Origin: JBIQLO01 sp044464175
GTDB taxonomy: Bacteria > Planctomycetota > Phycisphaerae > Tepidisphaerales > Tepidisphaeraceae
DNA: 30,672 nucleotides
NCBI GenBank assembly: GCA_044464175.1
Contig: JBIQLO010000016.1
Span: 1-30,672, forward strand
Direction of reading: 5' to 3'
Position 1 is the stretch's first letter, and each line of letters begins with the position of its first letter. This document shows positions 23,484-30,672 of the stretch, piece after piece. The notes under the pieces are model-generated. The model ran no database searches. It was not told where the DNA came from and saw nothing but the letters and a program-made list of their open reading frames with translations. The translations under genes and the position numbers were made by a program.

Positions 23484-26435
23484 CTACTTCTTGTCCGTCC
23501 GGATCAGCGACATCAGGCTCACCCCCTTGAAGATGCCGCTGGCGGTCTGGTCATCCTTGCTCGTCACCTTCACCACCAGCGTGTTCTGGCCCTTCTTGAG
23601 GCTGCGGGTCACATCCCCGCTAAAAGGCGTGTTCCACCCCTTGTACCCCGGCGCCGGCCCCAGCTTGCGCTCCGACACCTTCTTACCGTTGAGGTAGACC
23701 TCCACGTTCCCATCCACCGCCCCGAAATAGAGCCGCGCCCGCCGCCCGTCCGGCGGCGGGGCCTGCTCCAGGTTGAACTTGATCCGATACCACGCCGCCC
23801 CGTGGTACTCCCTGAACCCCTGCATCTGCCACCAGTCCATGGCGCTGATCGTCTTCCAGGCGCTGTCGTCAAACTCCGGCTGCGTGACGCCGCGCTTCAG
23901 GCCATCGTCGGCCGGATCGGGGCTGAACCGCCACCCCTCATCAAAGCTCCCCAACACCTTCGGATCGGCGTAATAGTTCCCCTGCACGAAATAGACCGCC
24001 GCCGCCGCCCCGCTGAAGGGCTTGCGGATCTCCACCACCGAGGCGCGCTCAAAAAGTCCGATCGGCTCCGCCTGGGGTGCGTTGAAGACATACACCGCCG
24101 CCTCCGGCCCGGACAACACGAGCGTCTGCCCCTGGAGCCGCCCCTGCGCCCTGGCCGCATGCTCCACCGTCAATTCATAACTGACCGGCTTGCGCGGCGT
24201 GATGAACAGGTAATAGGGGGTGCCGGCCCGCGCGGCAAACTCCACCGGCGTTCCAATTGAAAAAACGCCGGTTGCCAGCACTTTGCCCGCCGGGTCCATC
24301 AGCACATACGAGGCAAAATAGGCCCCCTGACTGATGCGACCCGGCACGATCCGCACCGTCATCGCCTTAGGGGCATAGATCAGGAACGTATTGGGATCCA
24401 GCCCCGCCACCGCCCCGCCGTTCCCGGCGGTCTTTCCCGTCTCCAACCGCACCGCCCACTTGGGCGGCTGGGGGGCCGGATAGTTGCCGTTGGGCACATA
24501 CCCCGGAAAGAGGGCAAACCCATCGGTCTGCTTTCCGATCAGCGCCAGCACCTGCGCCTCGTTCCGGTCCAGCGTTGAAGCCGTTGATCCCTGCAGAAAT
24601 CCCGCATTCTTCAGCCGCCACCGCAGCACGATCAGGTTGTCCTCGATCAACTGCAGCCGCTGCCGCTGCCTGTCGGTCATCGCCTGCCCTTTGGCCTCCA
24701 GAAGCATCCGCTCCAACTCATCCCAATGCGCTGCATACACCTCCTTGAGCATCGCCAGCGTCAGTAGTTCGCAGTTGTCCTTGTGCGTGCGCCCATAATC
24801 CCCCAGCCACTGGTTGAGCTTCTGGTAAAACCCCTCCATCACCGCCCCGGCCGCCGGGCCGTAAGCCCGATTCAGCCACTCCTTCTGCACCGCCTGGGCG
24901 TCCAGCGATGGAGTCCACATCATCCGCGCCAGCAGATAGTTGCCCAGCGCCGCGTTGCTCCAGGAAGAGACGCCGTAGATGTAAGCCCCCTTGATGTGGT
25001 CCCGCACCAGCGTGGAGAAGAGGAAATTGAGAATGTCCGGCGCCGCCGGCGTCACGATCCCCGTGCTGCCGGGGAAATTGCCGTGATAAAACGAGCCGGA
25101 GCCGATCTCATCATCATGCTGACGCAGTAGCTGGTTCGGCAGGTCGTAGTAGTACCAGACGCTGGGCGTCACTTTGGCCCAGGCGTCCATCACCTGCGCG
25201 AAGTATTGCCGGTTCTCCTCCCGGTAAAGCCCGTAGCCGTAGGTCCCGACGCCGCAGATCATCGGCGTGAAATTCTCCGGCAGCTTCGCCGCATACTTCG
25301 TCGGCGGGGCCACGTAATCGGCATACAGATACCCGCTGAGCCGCCCCTGCGGATACTCCCGGGCGACAATCTCCGCCACATCGTGATACCACTTCAGAAT
25401 CAGCGATGACGTCCCCGGCCGTCCCCCCGGAGTGGCGATGTCCGTGTCCCGCGTCACCGTCGTGTCATAGAGCGCCTTGCTCTGGGGGCTTTGGCTCCAT
25501 CCCCGCCCATCGCTGGGAGAGAGGGAAAAAACCTGCATCTGCGGGTTGGCCTTCAGCGCCTGGATCGCCAGGTCCGCGAAGTATCGCACCAGTCCCGGAT
25601 TGGTCGTCTCCAGTTTGGCATAATGATTCCTGGGATACGGCCGCTTGCCCGAGGCGTCCATCGCGAACCAGTCCGGGTGCGCTTCATAAAGCGCTTTGAC
25701 CGCCGGCGTCTTCACCGTCGCATCAATGCTCCCCCCGTAGGTTTTGCCGCCATTGATGGCGCGCCACCAGTTGTGGTCGTGGTCGAACCCCGGATTGCTC
25801 ACCTGCCGCTGGCGCGCGGTCCACTTTTGAATCTCCCGCGCCTGCGCCCCCGAGGCGAAATCCCACAAGTGCGTCACCTGCCGCCAGGTGAACGTCGGCG
25901 TGAAGGTCCGGTCGATCTCCCCCAGGTCCCACCGCTTGCGGACAGGCACATCCCGCCCGATCTCCCCCGGCATCAGCCAGCGCACCCCCAGCTCATCCTC
26001 CAGAAACGTATACACCCCGTTGGCCGTGCCGTGGCTGCCGCCGCCCCGCCCCGTCAGCCATCCATCGGGCGTGTCCGGGCCGAGGATGTAGAGGTTCTCC
26101 CCCTTTGTGAGGATGCGGAAGGCCCCATCCCCCAGCCCCTGCTCCGTCACCCCCGCCGCCGTGGCCTGCCGTGTCGCCCCCAGGCTGATGACCGGCCCGC
26201 CGCCGGCCGCATCCGCCTTCTGCAGCGGCAACTTCGCTCCCGTGGCCAGCTCAATGTCCCGCTGCAACTCCTCGGCCGCCGCCTGCACCGACTTGGGCGC
26301 ATCGGCCGGCAGCACGATGGCGTATCGGCTCGTGCCCCCGGCCGCAATCGTCATCGCCGCCGCGCCCGAGGCCGCCACCCACCCCATCCACCCGAGACAC
26401 ACCGCCGCCCATCCCACGAATTGTCTGTTCATCAT
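23484..26435 (-). CDS. Exported DUF4838 / GH67-N-like carbohydrate-active protein
   Basis: About 983 residues from MMNRQFVGWAAVCLGWMGW, a signal peptide cut near AAA-MTIAAGG. The region after it (YAIVLPADAPKSVQAAAEELQRDIELATGAKLPL) is the alpha-glucuronidase N-terminal-like domain. It is followed by a large DUF4838 region (TFTWRQVTHLWDFASG ... WYYYDLPNQLLRQHDDEIGSGSFYHGNF) and a C-terminal galactose-binding-like jelly roll (AAWYRIKFNLEQAPPPDGRRARLYFGAVDGNVEVYLNGKKV). It probably acts on or binds polysaccharide outside the cytoplasm; substrate and activity are unproven. The start is preceded by AGGGA at 7 nt. It follows the pseudopilin gene by 44 nt, so the two likely form an operon. Confidence 0.87.
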   Translation of the reverse strand: MMNRQFVGWAAVCLGWMGWVAASGAAAMTIAAGGTSRYAIVLPADAPKSVQAAAEELQRDIELATGAKLPLQKADAAGGGPVISLGATRQATAAGVTEQGLGDGAFRILTKGENLYILGPDTPDGWLTGRGGGSHGTANGVYTFLEDELGVRWLMPGEIGRDVPVRKRWDLGEIDRTFTPTFTWRQVTHLWDFASGAQAREIQKWTARQRQVSNPGFDHDHNWWRAINGGKTYGGSIDATVKTPAVKALYEAHPDWFAMDASGKRPYPRNHYAKLETTNPGLVRYFADLAIQALKANPQMQVFSLSPSDGRGWSQSPQSKALYDTTVTRDTDIATPGGRPGTSSLILKWYHDVAEIVAREYPQGRLSGYLYADYVAPPTKYAAKLPENFTPMICGVGTYGYGLYREENRQYFAQVMDAWAKVTPSVWYYYDLPNQLLRQHDDEIGSGSFYHGNFPGSTGIVTPAAPDILNFLFSTLVRDHIKGAYIYGVSSWSNAALGNYLLARMMWTPSLDAQAVQKEWLNRAYGPAAGAVMEGFYQKLNQWLGDYGRTHKDNCELLTLAMLKEVYAAHWDELERMLLEAKGQAMTDRQRQRLQLIEDNLIVLRWRLKNAGFLQGSTASTLDRNEAQVLALIGKQTDGFALFPGYVPNGNYPAPQPPKWAVRLETGKTAGNGGAVAGLDPNTFLIYAPKAMTVRIVPGRISQGAYFASYVLMDPAGKVLATGVFSIGTPVEFAARAGTPYYLFITPRKPVSYELTVEHAARAQGRLQGQTLVLSGPEAAVYVFNAPQAEPIGLFERASVVEIRKPFSGAAAAVYFVQGNYYADPKVLGSFDEGWRFSPDPADDGLKRGVTQPEFDDSAWKTISAMDWWQMQGFREYHGAAWYRIKFNLEQAPPPDGRRARLYFGAVDGNVEVYLNGKKVSERKLGPAPGYKGWNTPFSGDVTRSLKKGQNTLVVKVTSKDDQTASGIFKGVSLMSLIRTDKK

Positions 26436-26479
26436 GAAATCATCCCTGCGCGTTGCGCTCATGCCCCCTCCCGCCCGTC

Positions 26480-27268
26480 TCACTCCGACGCCTGCCACGG
26501 CTGGAAGATCAGCCGGGGCTTGGCCACATCCTCCCGATAGCACACCTCGCTGTAGGCGGCGTACCGCGCGTGCCCGTCGAAATAGAGCAGGTTCCCGCCG
26601 CGCGTCTTGGTGCTGACGCCCGCCCCGTGCCGCCCCCAGGCGCTGGTGTTCCCCGAAGGCTTGATCTGATTGCTGTTGATGTAATAGGTCGAGTTGTAGC
26701 AGTCCAGGATGAACACCTTTTCGGCGGGATTGATCACGCTGGTGATCTTGCCCCGGTGAACCCCGTCCTTGCCGACGGGGGCGCCGCTGCCGGAGCGGAT
26801 CTCCGGCGCGTAGCTGACATCCTGATGGGGATAGCTCTTGTCCCCCACCTCCAGCGCTTCAGGACAGTGGAATACCGAGCGGATGATGTCCGGATGCTGG
26901 TTCTGGTCAAAATAGCAGAATGCCCGCGTGGGCAGATGAAAATAAGGCGCCAGGCAGACAAACCACGCCGGCCCGAAGTAGGTCGCATAGCCATTGAAGC
27001 TCGTGTGCGTGTTCCCATTGGCATCCGCCGGCAGCGTAACCATGTCGTAGGAGAAGGGGAGGTATCCCCTGTTGTCCGACTCATACATCGCCACGGACTG
27101 CCCGATCTGCCTCAGGTTCGACAGGCAGACCGTCTCTTTGGCCGCGCGCCGGGCCTTGTTCAGCGCCGGCAGCAGCATTGCGATCAGGACGCTGATGATC
27201 CCGATGACCACCAGCAGTTCCACCAGCGTAAAGCCGCGGCGCAAACCCGTTGAGCCTCTGCGATTCAT
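26480..27268 (-). CDS. Type II secretion/pilin-like pseudopilin (planctomycete H-x-DG type)
   Basis: 262 residues. A prepilin leader ends ...LRRG, with cleavage before FTLVELLVVIGIISVLIAML (Gly 12/Phe 13, Glu at +5), followed by the usual ALNKARRAAKETVCLSNLRQIGQ helix. The C-terminus carries WGRHGAG...GNLLYFDGHARYAAY, the His...DG signature of the large planctomycete pseudopilin-like family. The start has GGAG seven nt upstream. These proteins often precede secreted glycoside-hydrolase-type genes, as here (DUF4838 gene 44 nt downstream). It is probably processed by PilD-type peptidase and inserted in the inner membrane; whether it polymerises is unknown. Confidence 0.92.
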   Translation of the reverse strand: MNRRGSTGLRRGFTLVELLVVIGIISVLIAMLLPALNKARRAAKETVCLSNLRQIGQSVAMYESDNRGYLPFSYDMVTLPADANGNTHTSFNGYATYFGPAWFVCLAPYFHLPTRAFCYFDQNQHPDIIRSVFHCPEALEVGDKSYPHQDVSYAPEIRSGSGAPVGKDGVHRGKITSVINPAEKVFILDCYNSTYYINSNQIKPSGNTSAWGRHGAGVSTKTRGGNLLYFDGHARYAAYSEVCYREDVAKPRLIFQPWQASE

Positions 27269-27630
27269 AGGTAACTCCGAAACAAATATTCACGTGTCTG
27301 CGGCAAGCAACCCCGACACCGGCTCCGCCGCCGCCCTCGGAGGTGCCAACCCAGGCTCCTTCGCGGCGGCTGCGACGCCAACGCATGCGACACGCCCCTG
27401 TCTCCGGCGATATTCCGAAAGCTGGCGATCATGAATGCCCGACCTCGATGCTCGCGGGCGGCTCCGGCCAATCCCGCTGCGGCCGCAATGAATCCCTCTC
27501 CAATCGATTGGTCGCCAAATCCTAACAAGTCGTTGTCAACGGCGTCAATCAAAACATGCCGCCCCCGCACCGAAGAAGCGGCGACAACGCGATTCACGTC
27601 TAATTGTCTCCCCGTTTCACAGGCGACCCC
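27269..27630. other. Region upstream of the pseudopilin, no gene supported
   Basis: About 360 nt. A 110-codon minus-strand frame (27597-27265) has a protein-like first half (GRHVLIDAVDNDLLGFGDQSIGEGF) but becomes Arg-rich and overlaps the pseudopilin start in another frame. It may be a remnant of a gene. TTGACGCCGTTGACAAC on the minus strand near 27530-27550 could be regulatory. No hairpin family member was identified. Confidence 0.4.
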
Positions 27631-28626
27631 TCACATCAGCACCTTCTCATCCCCCAGCGGCTCGGCCAACCCATCCAGCGGAATCCGCAGCGTCTGCCAC
27701 ATGATCCAGAACTCAATCCCGAAGGCGATGAACCCCACCAGCCCGATCGCCGGGATTTCAAAATAGCGGTACTGCTCCAGCACCCCCAGAAACGGCAGGT
27801 GATAGGTCCACTTGGTCAGCGCCCAGTAATTCCAGAACTCCCATAAAAACCCGCACATTAGCCCCCCCGCGAACGCCGCCAGCGTCCGCCCGTACCATCC
27901 GGCCTGCCAGTCCCGGAACATGCTCGGCCGCCCCAGCCACAAATTGATCGGGTCCAGCAAAAATGCAAGGCTCATCCAGAGCGTCAGATTCCCCACGGGA
28001 CTGCGCACGACAAACGGAAAAAGGAACATCGCCGCCCCCACCCCCAGCGACAGCCACGCCGCCCAGCGCGGCATGCGCCACGACCCGGAGCGCGCCCAGT
28101 CCATCCAGCCGAAACTTAACAGCACCTGCCCGCTCAGCATCATCCCCGGCAGGATCGACCCGAACGCCAGCAAAAACCCCGTGTACCGGTACAGCCGCGC
28201 AGGCAAATCCATTCCCGGCGGTAGCCCGATGTAGTTCCACGATCGCTGCATGAAGTAAAAATTGATCCCGTCAAACAGACACCAGAGAATGGCCGACCCC
28301 GCCACCGCCAGCGCGAAATGATGCGGCCGCCGCCGGATCGGACTGGCCCCGTCCCGCCAGGTCAAAAGCCCGTCCAGCAGCAGGATATACGCCGGCCACG
28401 CCAGCGCCGTCATGTTCACCGCCACCCATCGCGCCCCCCATCCATACCACGTCTGCGGCCGATCCCTCAGGACCTGCTGCAACTGCCCCGCCGTATGCAC
28501 CGCCATATGTCCCGGCCGCCCCACCACATCGCTCAGCAGCAATAACTCAAACACCAGCAGCGCCAGCAATCCAAGATAAAGCGTCAGCGGCACATGACGG
28601 CGGATCGAGGGCATGGCGTCAGGCAT
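27631..28626 (-). CDS. Multi-pass membrane protein, function unknown
   Basis: 331 residues with about eight hydrophobic segments. The region FLWEFWNYWALTKWTYHLPFLGV followed by RYFEIPAIGLVGFIAFGIEFWIMW is a recognisable conserved block that I recall from uncharacterised membrane proteins in planctomycetes and cyanobacteria. An earlier LFDGINFYFMQRSWNYIGLPP is similar in style. No transporter or enzyme motif is evident. The start is uncertain between 28626 and 28614; neither has a ribosome-binding site. It lies about 100 nt downstream of scpA on the same strand, separated by an AT-rich palindrome. Confidence 0.75.
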   Translation of the reverse strand: MPDAMPSIRRHVPLTLYLGLLALLVFELLLLSDVVGRPGHMAVHTAGQLQQVLRDRPQTWYGWGARWVAVNMTALAWPAYILLLDGLLTWRDGASPIRRRPHHFALAVAGSAILWCLFDGINFYFMQRSWNYIGLPPGMDLPARLYRYTGFLLAFGSILPGMMLSGQVLLSFGWMDWARSGSWRMPRWAAWLSLGVGAAMFLFPFVVRSPVGNLTLWMSLAFLLDPINLWLGRPSMFRDWQAGWYGRTLAAFAGGLMCGFLWEFWNYWALTKWTYHLPFLGVLEQYRYFEIPAIGLVGFIAFGIEFWIMWQTLRIPLDGLAEPLGDEKVLM

Positions 28627-28631
28627 GAGGA

Positions 28632-28737
28632 CCGAGGAATTATGAATTAGGAATTATGAATTAAAAATGATGAATGAAGAATGCCAAATCCCCGCCCCAC
28701 AATTCGTAATTCATAATTCGCAATTCATCATTCCTCC
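28632..28737. repeat. AT-rich GAATTATGAATTA inverted/direct repeat
   Basis: GAATTATGAATTA occurs twice in tandem on the plus strand (from about 28636) and again on the minus strand (about 28699-28723), with GATGAATGAAGAATG between. The region is sharply AT-rich in a GC-rich genome. It overlaps the scpA stop codon (28728-28730), so scpA ends inside the element. Confidence 0.65.
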
Positions 28738-29552
28738 TTCCCCTCCTCCGTCGCCAGGTGCAGCCCACCGGCGAACGTCCGCCGATGCTCCTCCGGGGCC
28801 GGCACGATCTCCACCTCCCCCAGCGGCTGCTCCTGCTGCACCAGAATCTTTTTCTCCCGGATCAGCTCCAGCAGCGCCAGGAACACCCCCACCATCTCCG
28901 AGCGGCTGGCCCGCCCCACGATCAGCTGTCGCAGCGTCAGCTTCCCCTCCCGCCCCAGCCGGTCCTCGATGTCGGCCGCATGTAGGTCGATCGGCGTGTC
29001 ATCGTACATCACCTCGTGATAGCGCGGCTTGCGCCCCCCCACCTCCTTCATCAGCCGGCCAAACGCCTCCATCAAATCCCAGACCTGCACCTCATCCAGG
29101 TCCAGCGGCGGCGGCTCATCGCCCTGCCCCTCCCCCTTGGCCGGCGGATGCGGAAACCGCACCAGGAACTCCTCTCGCCGGCTCTCCAGCAGATGCGCGG
29201 AATCCTTCAGCCGCTTGTATTCCAGCAGTTTCTGCACCAGCTCGTAGCGCGGGTCGGCCAGGTCCGCCGCCGCCCCCGTCTCCTCCTGGCCCTCAGCCGC
29301 CGGCGCCTTGGGCAGGAGCATCGCCGACTTGATCTCCATCAGCGTCGCCGCCATCACCAGAAAATCCCCCGCCACGTCAATGTCCAGCCCCTGGGTTTCG
29401 TGCAACTGCTTGAGCATCCCCACATACGCCATGTACGATTCGGTGATCCGCGCAATGGGAATGTCATAAATATCCAGTTCATCCCGCTTGATCAGATACA
29501 ACAGCAGATCCAGCGGCCCGTTATAGACATCCAGCTCAACCCGATATTCCAT
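28728..29552 (-). CDS. scpA: Segregation and condensation protein A
   Basis: 274 residues from MEYRVELDVYNGPLDLLLYLI. This kleisin subunit bridges SMC heads together with ScpB in chromosome condensation. Family features are the N-terminal GPLDLLLYLIKRDELDIYDIPI and YMAYV, then DFLVMAATLMEIKSAMLLP, and a C-terminal winged-helix region (LRQLIVGRASRSEMVGVFLALLELIREKKI...QEQPLGEVEI). The start has AAGGAA four nt upstream; the 14 extra upstream codons are not favoured. scpB is not in the window. It is divergent from the kdsD-like gene. The acidic C-terminal tail (LATEEGKEE) may be modified by the overlapping repeat. Confidence 0.94.
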   Translation of the reverse strand: MEYRVELDVYNGPLDLLLYLIKRDELDIYDIPIARITESYMAYVGMLKQLHETQGLDIDVAGDFLVMAATLMEIKSAMLLPKAPAAEGQEETGAAADLADPRYELVQKLLEYKRLKDSAHLLESRREEFLVRFPHPPAKGEGQGDEPPPLDLDEVQVWDLMEAFGRLMKEVGGRKPRYHEVMYDDTPIDLHAADIEDRLGREGKLTLRQLIVGRASRSEMVGVFLALLELIREKKILVQQEQPLGEVEIVPAPEEHRRTFAGGLHLATEEGKEE

Positions 29553-29630
29553 GACGTTCCTTTGTGGCGCCCGTGGCCGCGACTTCATAACCATTCAGTG
29601 CCGCCAGTGCCCCACGGGCGGAATTGCACC

Positions 29631-29647
29631 GCAGGCTTCCAGCCTGC
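29631..29647. repeat. GCAGGCT/AGCCTGC hairpin
   Basis: A perfect 7-bp stem around TCC, preceded by ACC rather than GTAG. It is in the same intergenic space as the GTAG hairpin at 29706. Possibly a different small palindrome family. Confidence 0.5.
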
Positions 29648-29705
29648 CCTGGCCTGGGACATTTTCCGACCCTCTGTGCCAGGCCGCCACCCCGCTACCG
29701 GCCCT

Positions 29706-29728
29706 GTAGGCGGGGTCGTCGACCCCGC
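29706..29728 (+). repeat. REP-like hairpin with 5' GTAG foot
   Basis: GTAG (29706-29709), stem GCGGGGTC (29710-29717), loop GTC, stem GACCCCGC (29721-29728): a perfect 8-bp stem. It lies upstream of the kdsD-like gene. Confidence 0.75.
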
Positions 29729-29741
29729 TCCCAAAGATGGA

Positions 29742-29769
29742 TTGATTTTAGTGACGGACGCCCGATAAT
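29742..29769 (+). promoter_or_regulatory. Possible promoter of the kdsD-like gene
   Basis: TTGATT (29742-29747), 16-nt spacer, GATAAT (29764-29769). Four of six and five of six consensus bases. The leader to the ATG would be about 50 nt and contains the hairpin at 29784-29818. Confidence 0.35.
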
Positions 29770-29783
29770 CCAAAGCCGGGTGC

Positions 29784-29818
29784 CGGGATTCGGGTTCCGG
29801 GAAAAAACCCGATTCCCG
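29784..29818. repeat. CGGGATTCGGG hairpin next to kdsD start
   Basis: Arms CGGGATTCGGGTT (29784-29796) and AACCCGATTCCCG (29806-29818) pair at 12 of 13 positions around a 9-nt loop, ending 8 nt before the first possible start codon. It may hinder ribosome access, and there is no ribosome-binding site in this stretch. Confidence 0.55.
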
Positions 29819-29826
29819 AAGCCCCA

Positions 29827-30672
29827 ATGCCCAAAACCCCGATGGACCCCACCCTCCAGCAATTCGCCCGACAGGTTCTCCAGACCGAGGCCGCCGCCGT
29901 TTCGGCCATGGCCTCGGCCGTGGACGACGCCTTTGAAAAGGCCGTCCGCCTCATCCTCGAGGCTCCCGCCGCCCTCCTGGCCACCGGCGTCGGCAAGGCC
30001 GGCCACGTCGCCCGCAAAATCTCCGCCACCTTCTCCTCCACCGGCACCCCCAGCCATTTTCTCAACCCGACCGACGCCCTCCACGGCGACCTGGGCTCGA
30101 TCCGCAGCGGCGACATCGTCCTGATCTGCTCGGCCAGCGGCCAGAGCGATGAAATCCTCCGCCTCCTGGCCCTTATCAAAAAACTCAACCATCCCGTCAT
30201 CGCCCTCACCGCCTCCAGGGATAACGACCTGGGCCGATTCGCCGACATCACCCTGGCGATGGGCAAAATCACCGAGGCCTGCCCCCTGGGCCTGGCCCCC
30301 AGCGCCTCCACCACCGCCATGCTCGCCCTGGGCGACGCCCTGGCGCTCTCCGTCATGAAGCTGCGGCAATTCTCCGCCGAGGATTTCGCCCTTTTCCATC
30401 CCGCCGGCCAGCTTGGCCGAAACCTCCTGAAAGTCGCCGAAGCCATGACCTTCCGCCGGGGGGACAACCTCCCCGTCGCCGCCGACGACCTGACCGTCGG
30501 GCAGGTCCTGCACCAGGTCAGCCGCATCAAACGCCGCAGCGGCGCCGTCATCCTCAACGGCTCGTCCACCTGGCGCACCGATCAGATGCCCTATGGCGGC
30601 GTCAAGAACAGCGGCATCGGGCGCGAGGGCCCCCGCTATGCCATCCGGGAAATGACCGAGGAGAGGCTGATC
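29827..30672 (+). CDS. kdsD: Arabinose-5-phosphate isomerase (KdsD/KpsF) frame ending as aldehyde dehydrogenase C-terminus; partial, chimeric
   Basis: Runs off the window without a stop. Numbered from the second Met (29842), an SIS domain spans about 35-170: ATGVGKAGHVARKI, LNPTDALHGDLGS and SASGQSDEI. Then come FHPAGQLGRNLL and the start of a CBS domain (AEAMTFRRGDNLPVA...). KdsD makes ribulose-5-P into arabinose-5-P for KDO synthesis. At residues 232-238 (RSGAVIL, 30535-30555) the frame should continue with a CBS stretch like 'DxxGxLxGIFTDGDLR'. Instead it continues with NGSSTWRTDQMPYGGVKNSG and GREGPRYAIREMTEERLI, the standard C-terminus of the aldehyde dehydrogenase superfamily. The second CBS domain is absent. 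Either a real fusion/truncation or an assembly chimera. Start 29827 adds MPKTP; neither start has a ribosome-binding site. Confidence 0.8.
   Translation, partial: MPKTPMDPTLQQFARQVLQTEAAAVSAMASAVDDAFEKAVRLILEAPAALLATGVGKAGHVARKISATFSSTGTPSHFLNPTDALHGDLGSIRSGDIVLICSASGQSDEILRLLALIKKLNHPVIALTASRDNDLGRFADITLAMGKITEACPLGLAPSASTTAMLALGDALALSVMKLRQFSAEDFALFHPAGQLGRNLLKVAEAMTFRRGDNLPVAADDLTVGQVLHQVSRIKRRSGAVILNGSSTWRTDQMPYGGVKNSGIGREGPRYAIREMTEERLI

Noticed and set aside
27265..27597. 110-codon minus-strand frame upstream of the pseudopilin
   Set aside because: The first half looks protein-like, but the second is Arg-rich, it overlaps the pseudopilin start, and it lacks a ribosome-binding site. It may be a remnant, not a supported gene.

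Overview
The window is GC-rich bacterial chromosome. It most resembles an uncultured planctomycete of the Phycisphaerae type. This is inferred from gene content: a pseudopilin with an 'FTLVELLVVIGIISVLIAMLLPAL' N-terminus next to a DUF4838 glycoside-hydrolase-like exoprotein, a BatA/VWA membrane protein, a GATase-like membrane protein with an ABC exporter, DUF3467, and intergenic regions full of short palindromes. No rRNA, tRNA, CRISPR array or phage genes were seen.

Layout. 1-3392 (minus strand): thrC, a lipoprotein gene and dapB, so threonine and lysine/diaminopimelate synthesis lie together. 3492-4693 (plus): a methyltransferase and a DUF3467 protein. 4706-6031 (minus): a family 2 glycosyltransferase with an extra C-terminal domain. 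6386-13355 (minus): an apparent operon of GATase-like membrane protein, ABC ATPase, duplicated ABC-2 permease and HEAT-repeat protein. 13574-16875 (plus): a SprT-like metalloprotein and pyruvate phosphate dikinase, the latter behind a clear sigma70 promoter. 16876-19693: a repeat-rich accessory patch with palindromes, a 21-bp array, a fibronectin-like protein, three small-protein genes and a truncated copy of a restriction gene. 19694-21196 (minus): a one-chain DNA methyltransferase fused to an Mrr-like nuclease domain. 21452-23473 (plus): BatA/VWA protein. 23484-27268 (minus): pseudopilin and DUF4838 exoprotein. 27631-29552 (minus): membrane protein and scpA. 29827-30672 (plus): an arabinose-5-phosphate isomerase (KdsD) reading frame whose last ~38 residues are instead the C-terminus of an aldehyde dehydrogenase.

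Most notable points. (1) Four perfect hairpins in separate intergenic spaces each carry GTAG at the 5' foot of the stem, the signature of REP elements mobilised by TnpA-REP/RAYT transposases. They lie beside at least three other palindrome families. (2) A nine-register array has the 8-bp palindrome ACGGCCGT every 21 bp, i.e. two helical turns. (3) A fused methyltransferase-Mrr gene has a decayed partial duplicate whose broken edge coincides exactly with a palindromic element. (4) An in-frame KdsD/ALDH chimera lies at the right edge and may be an assembly artefact.
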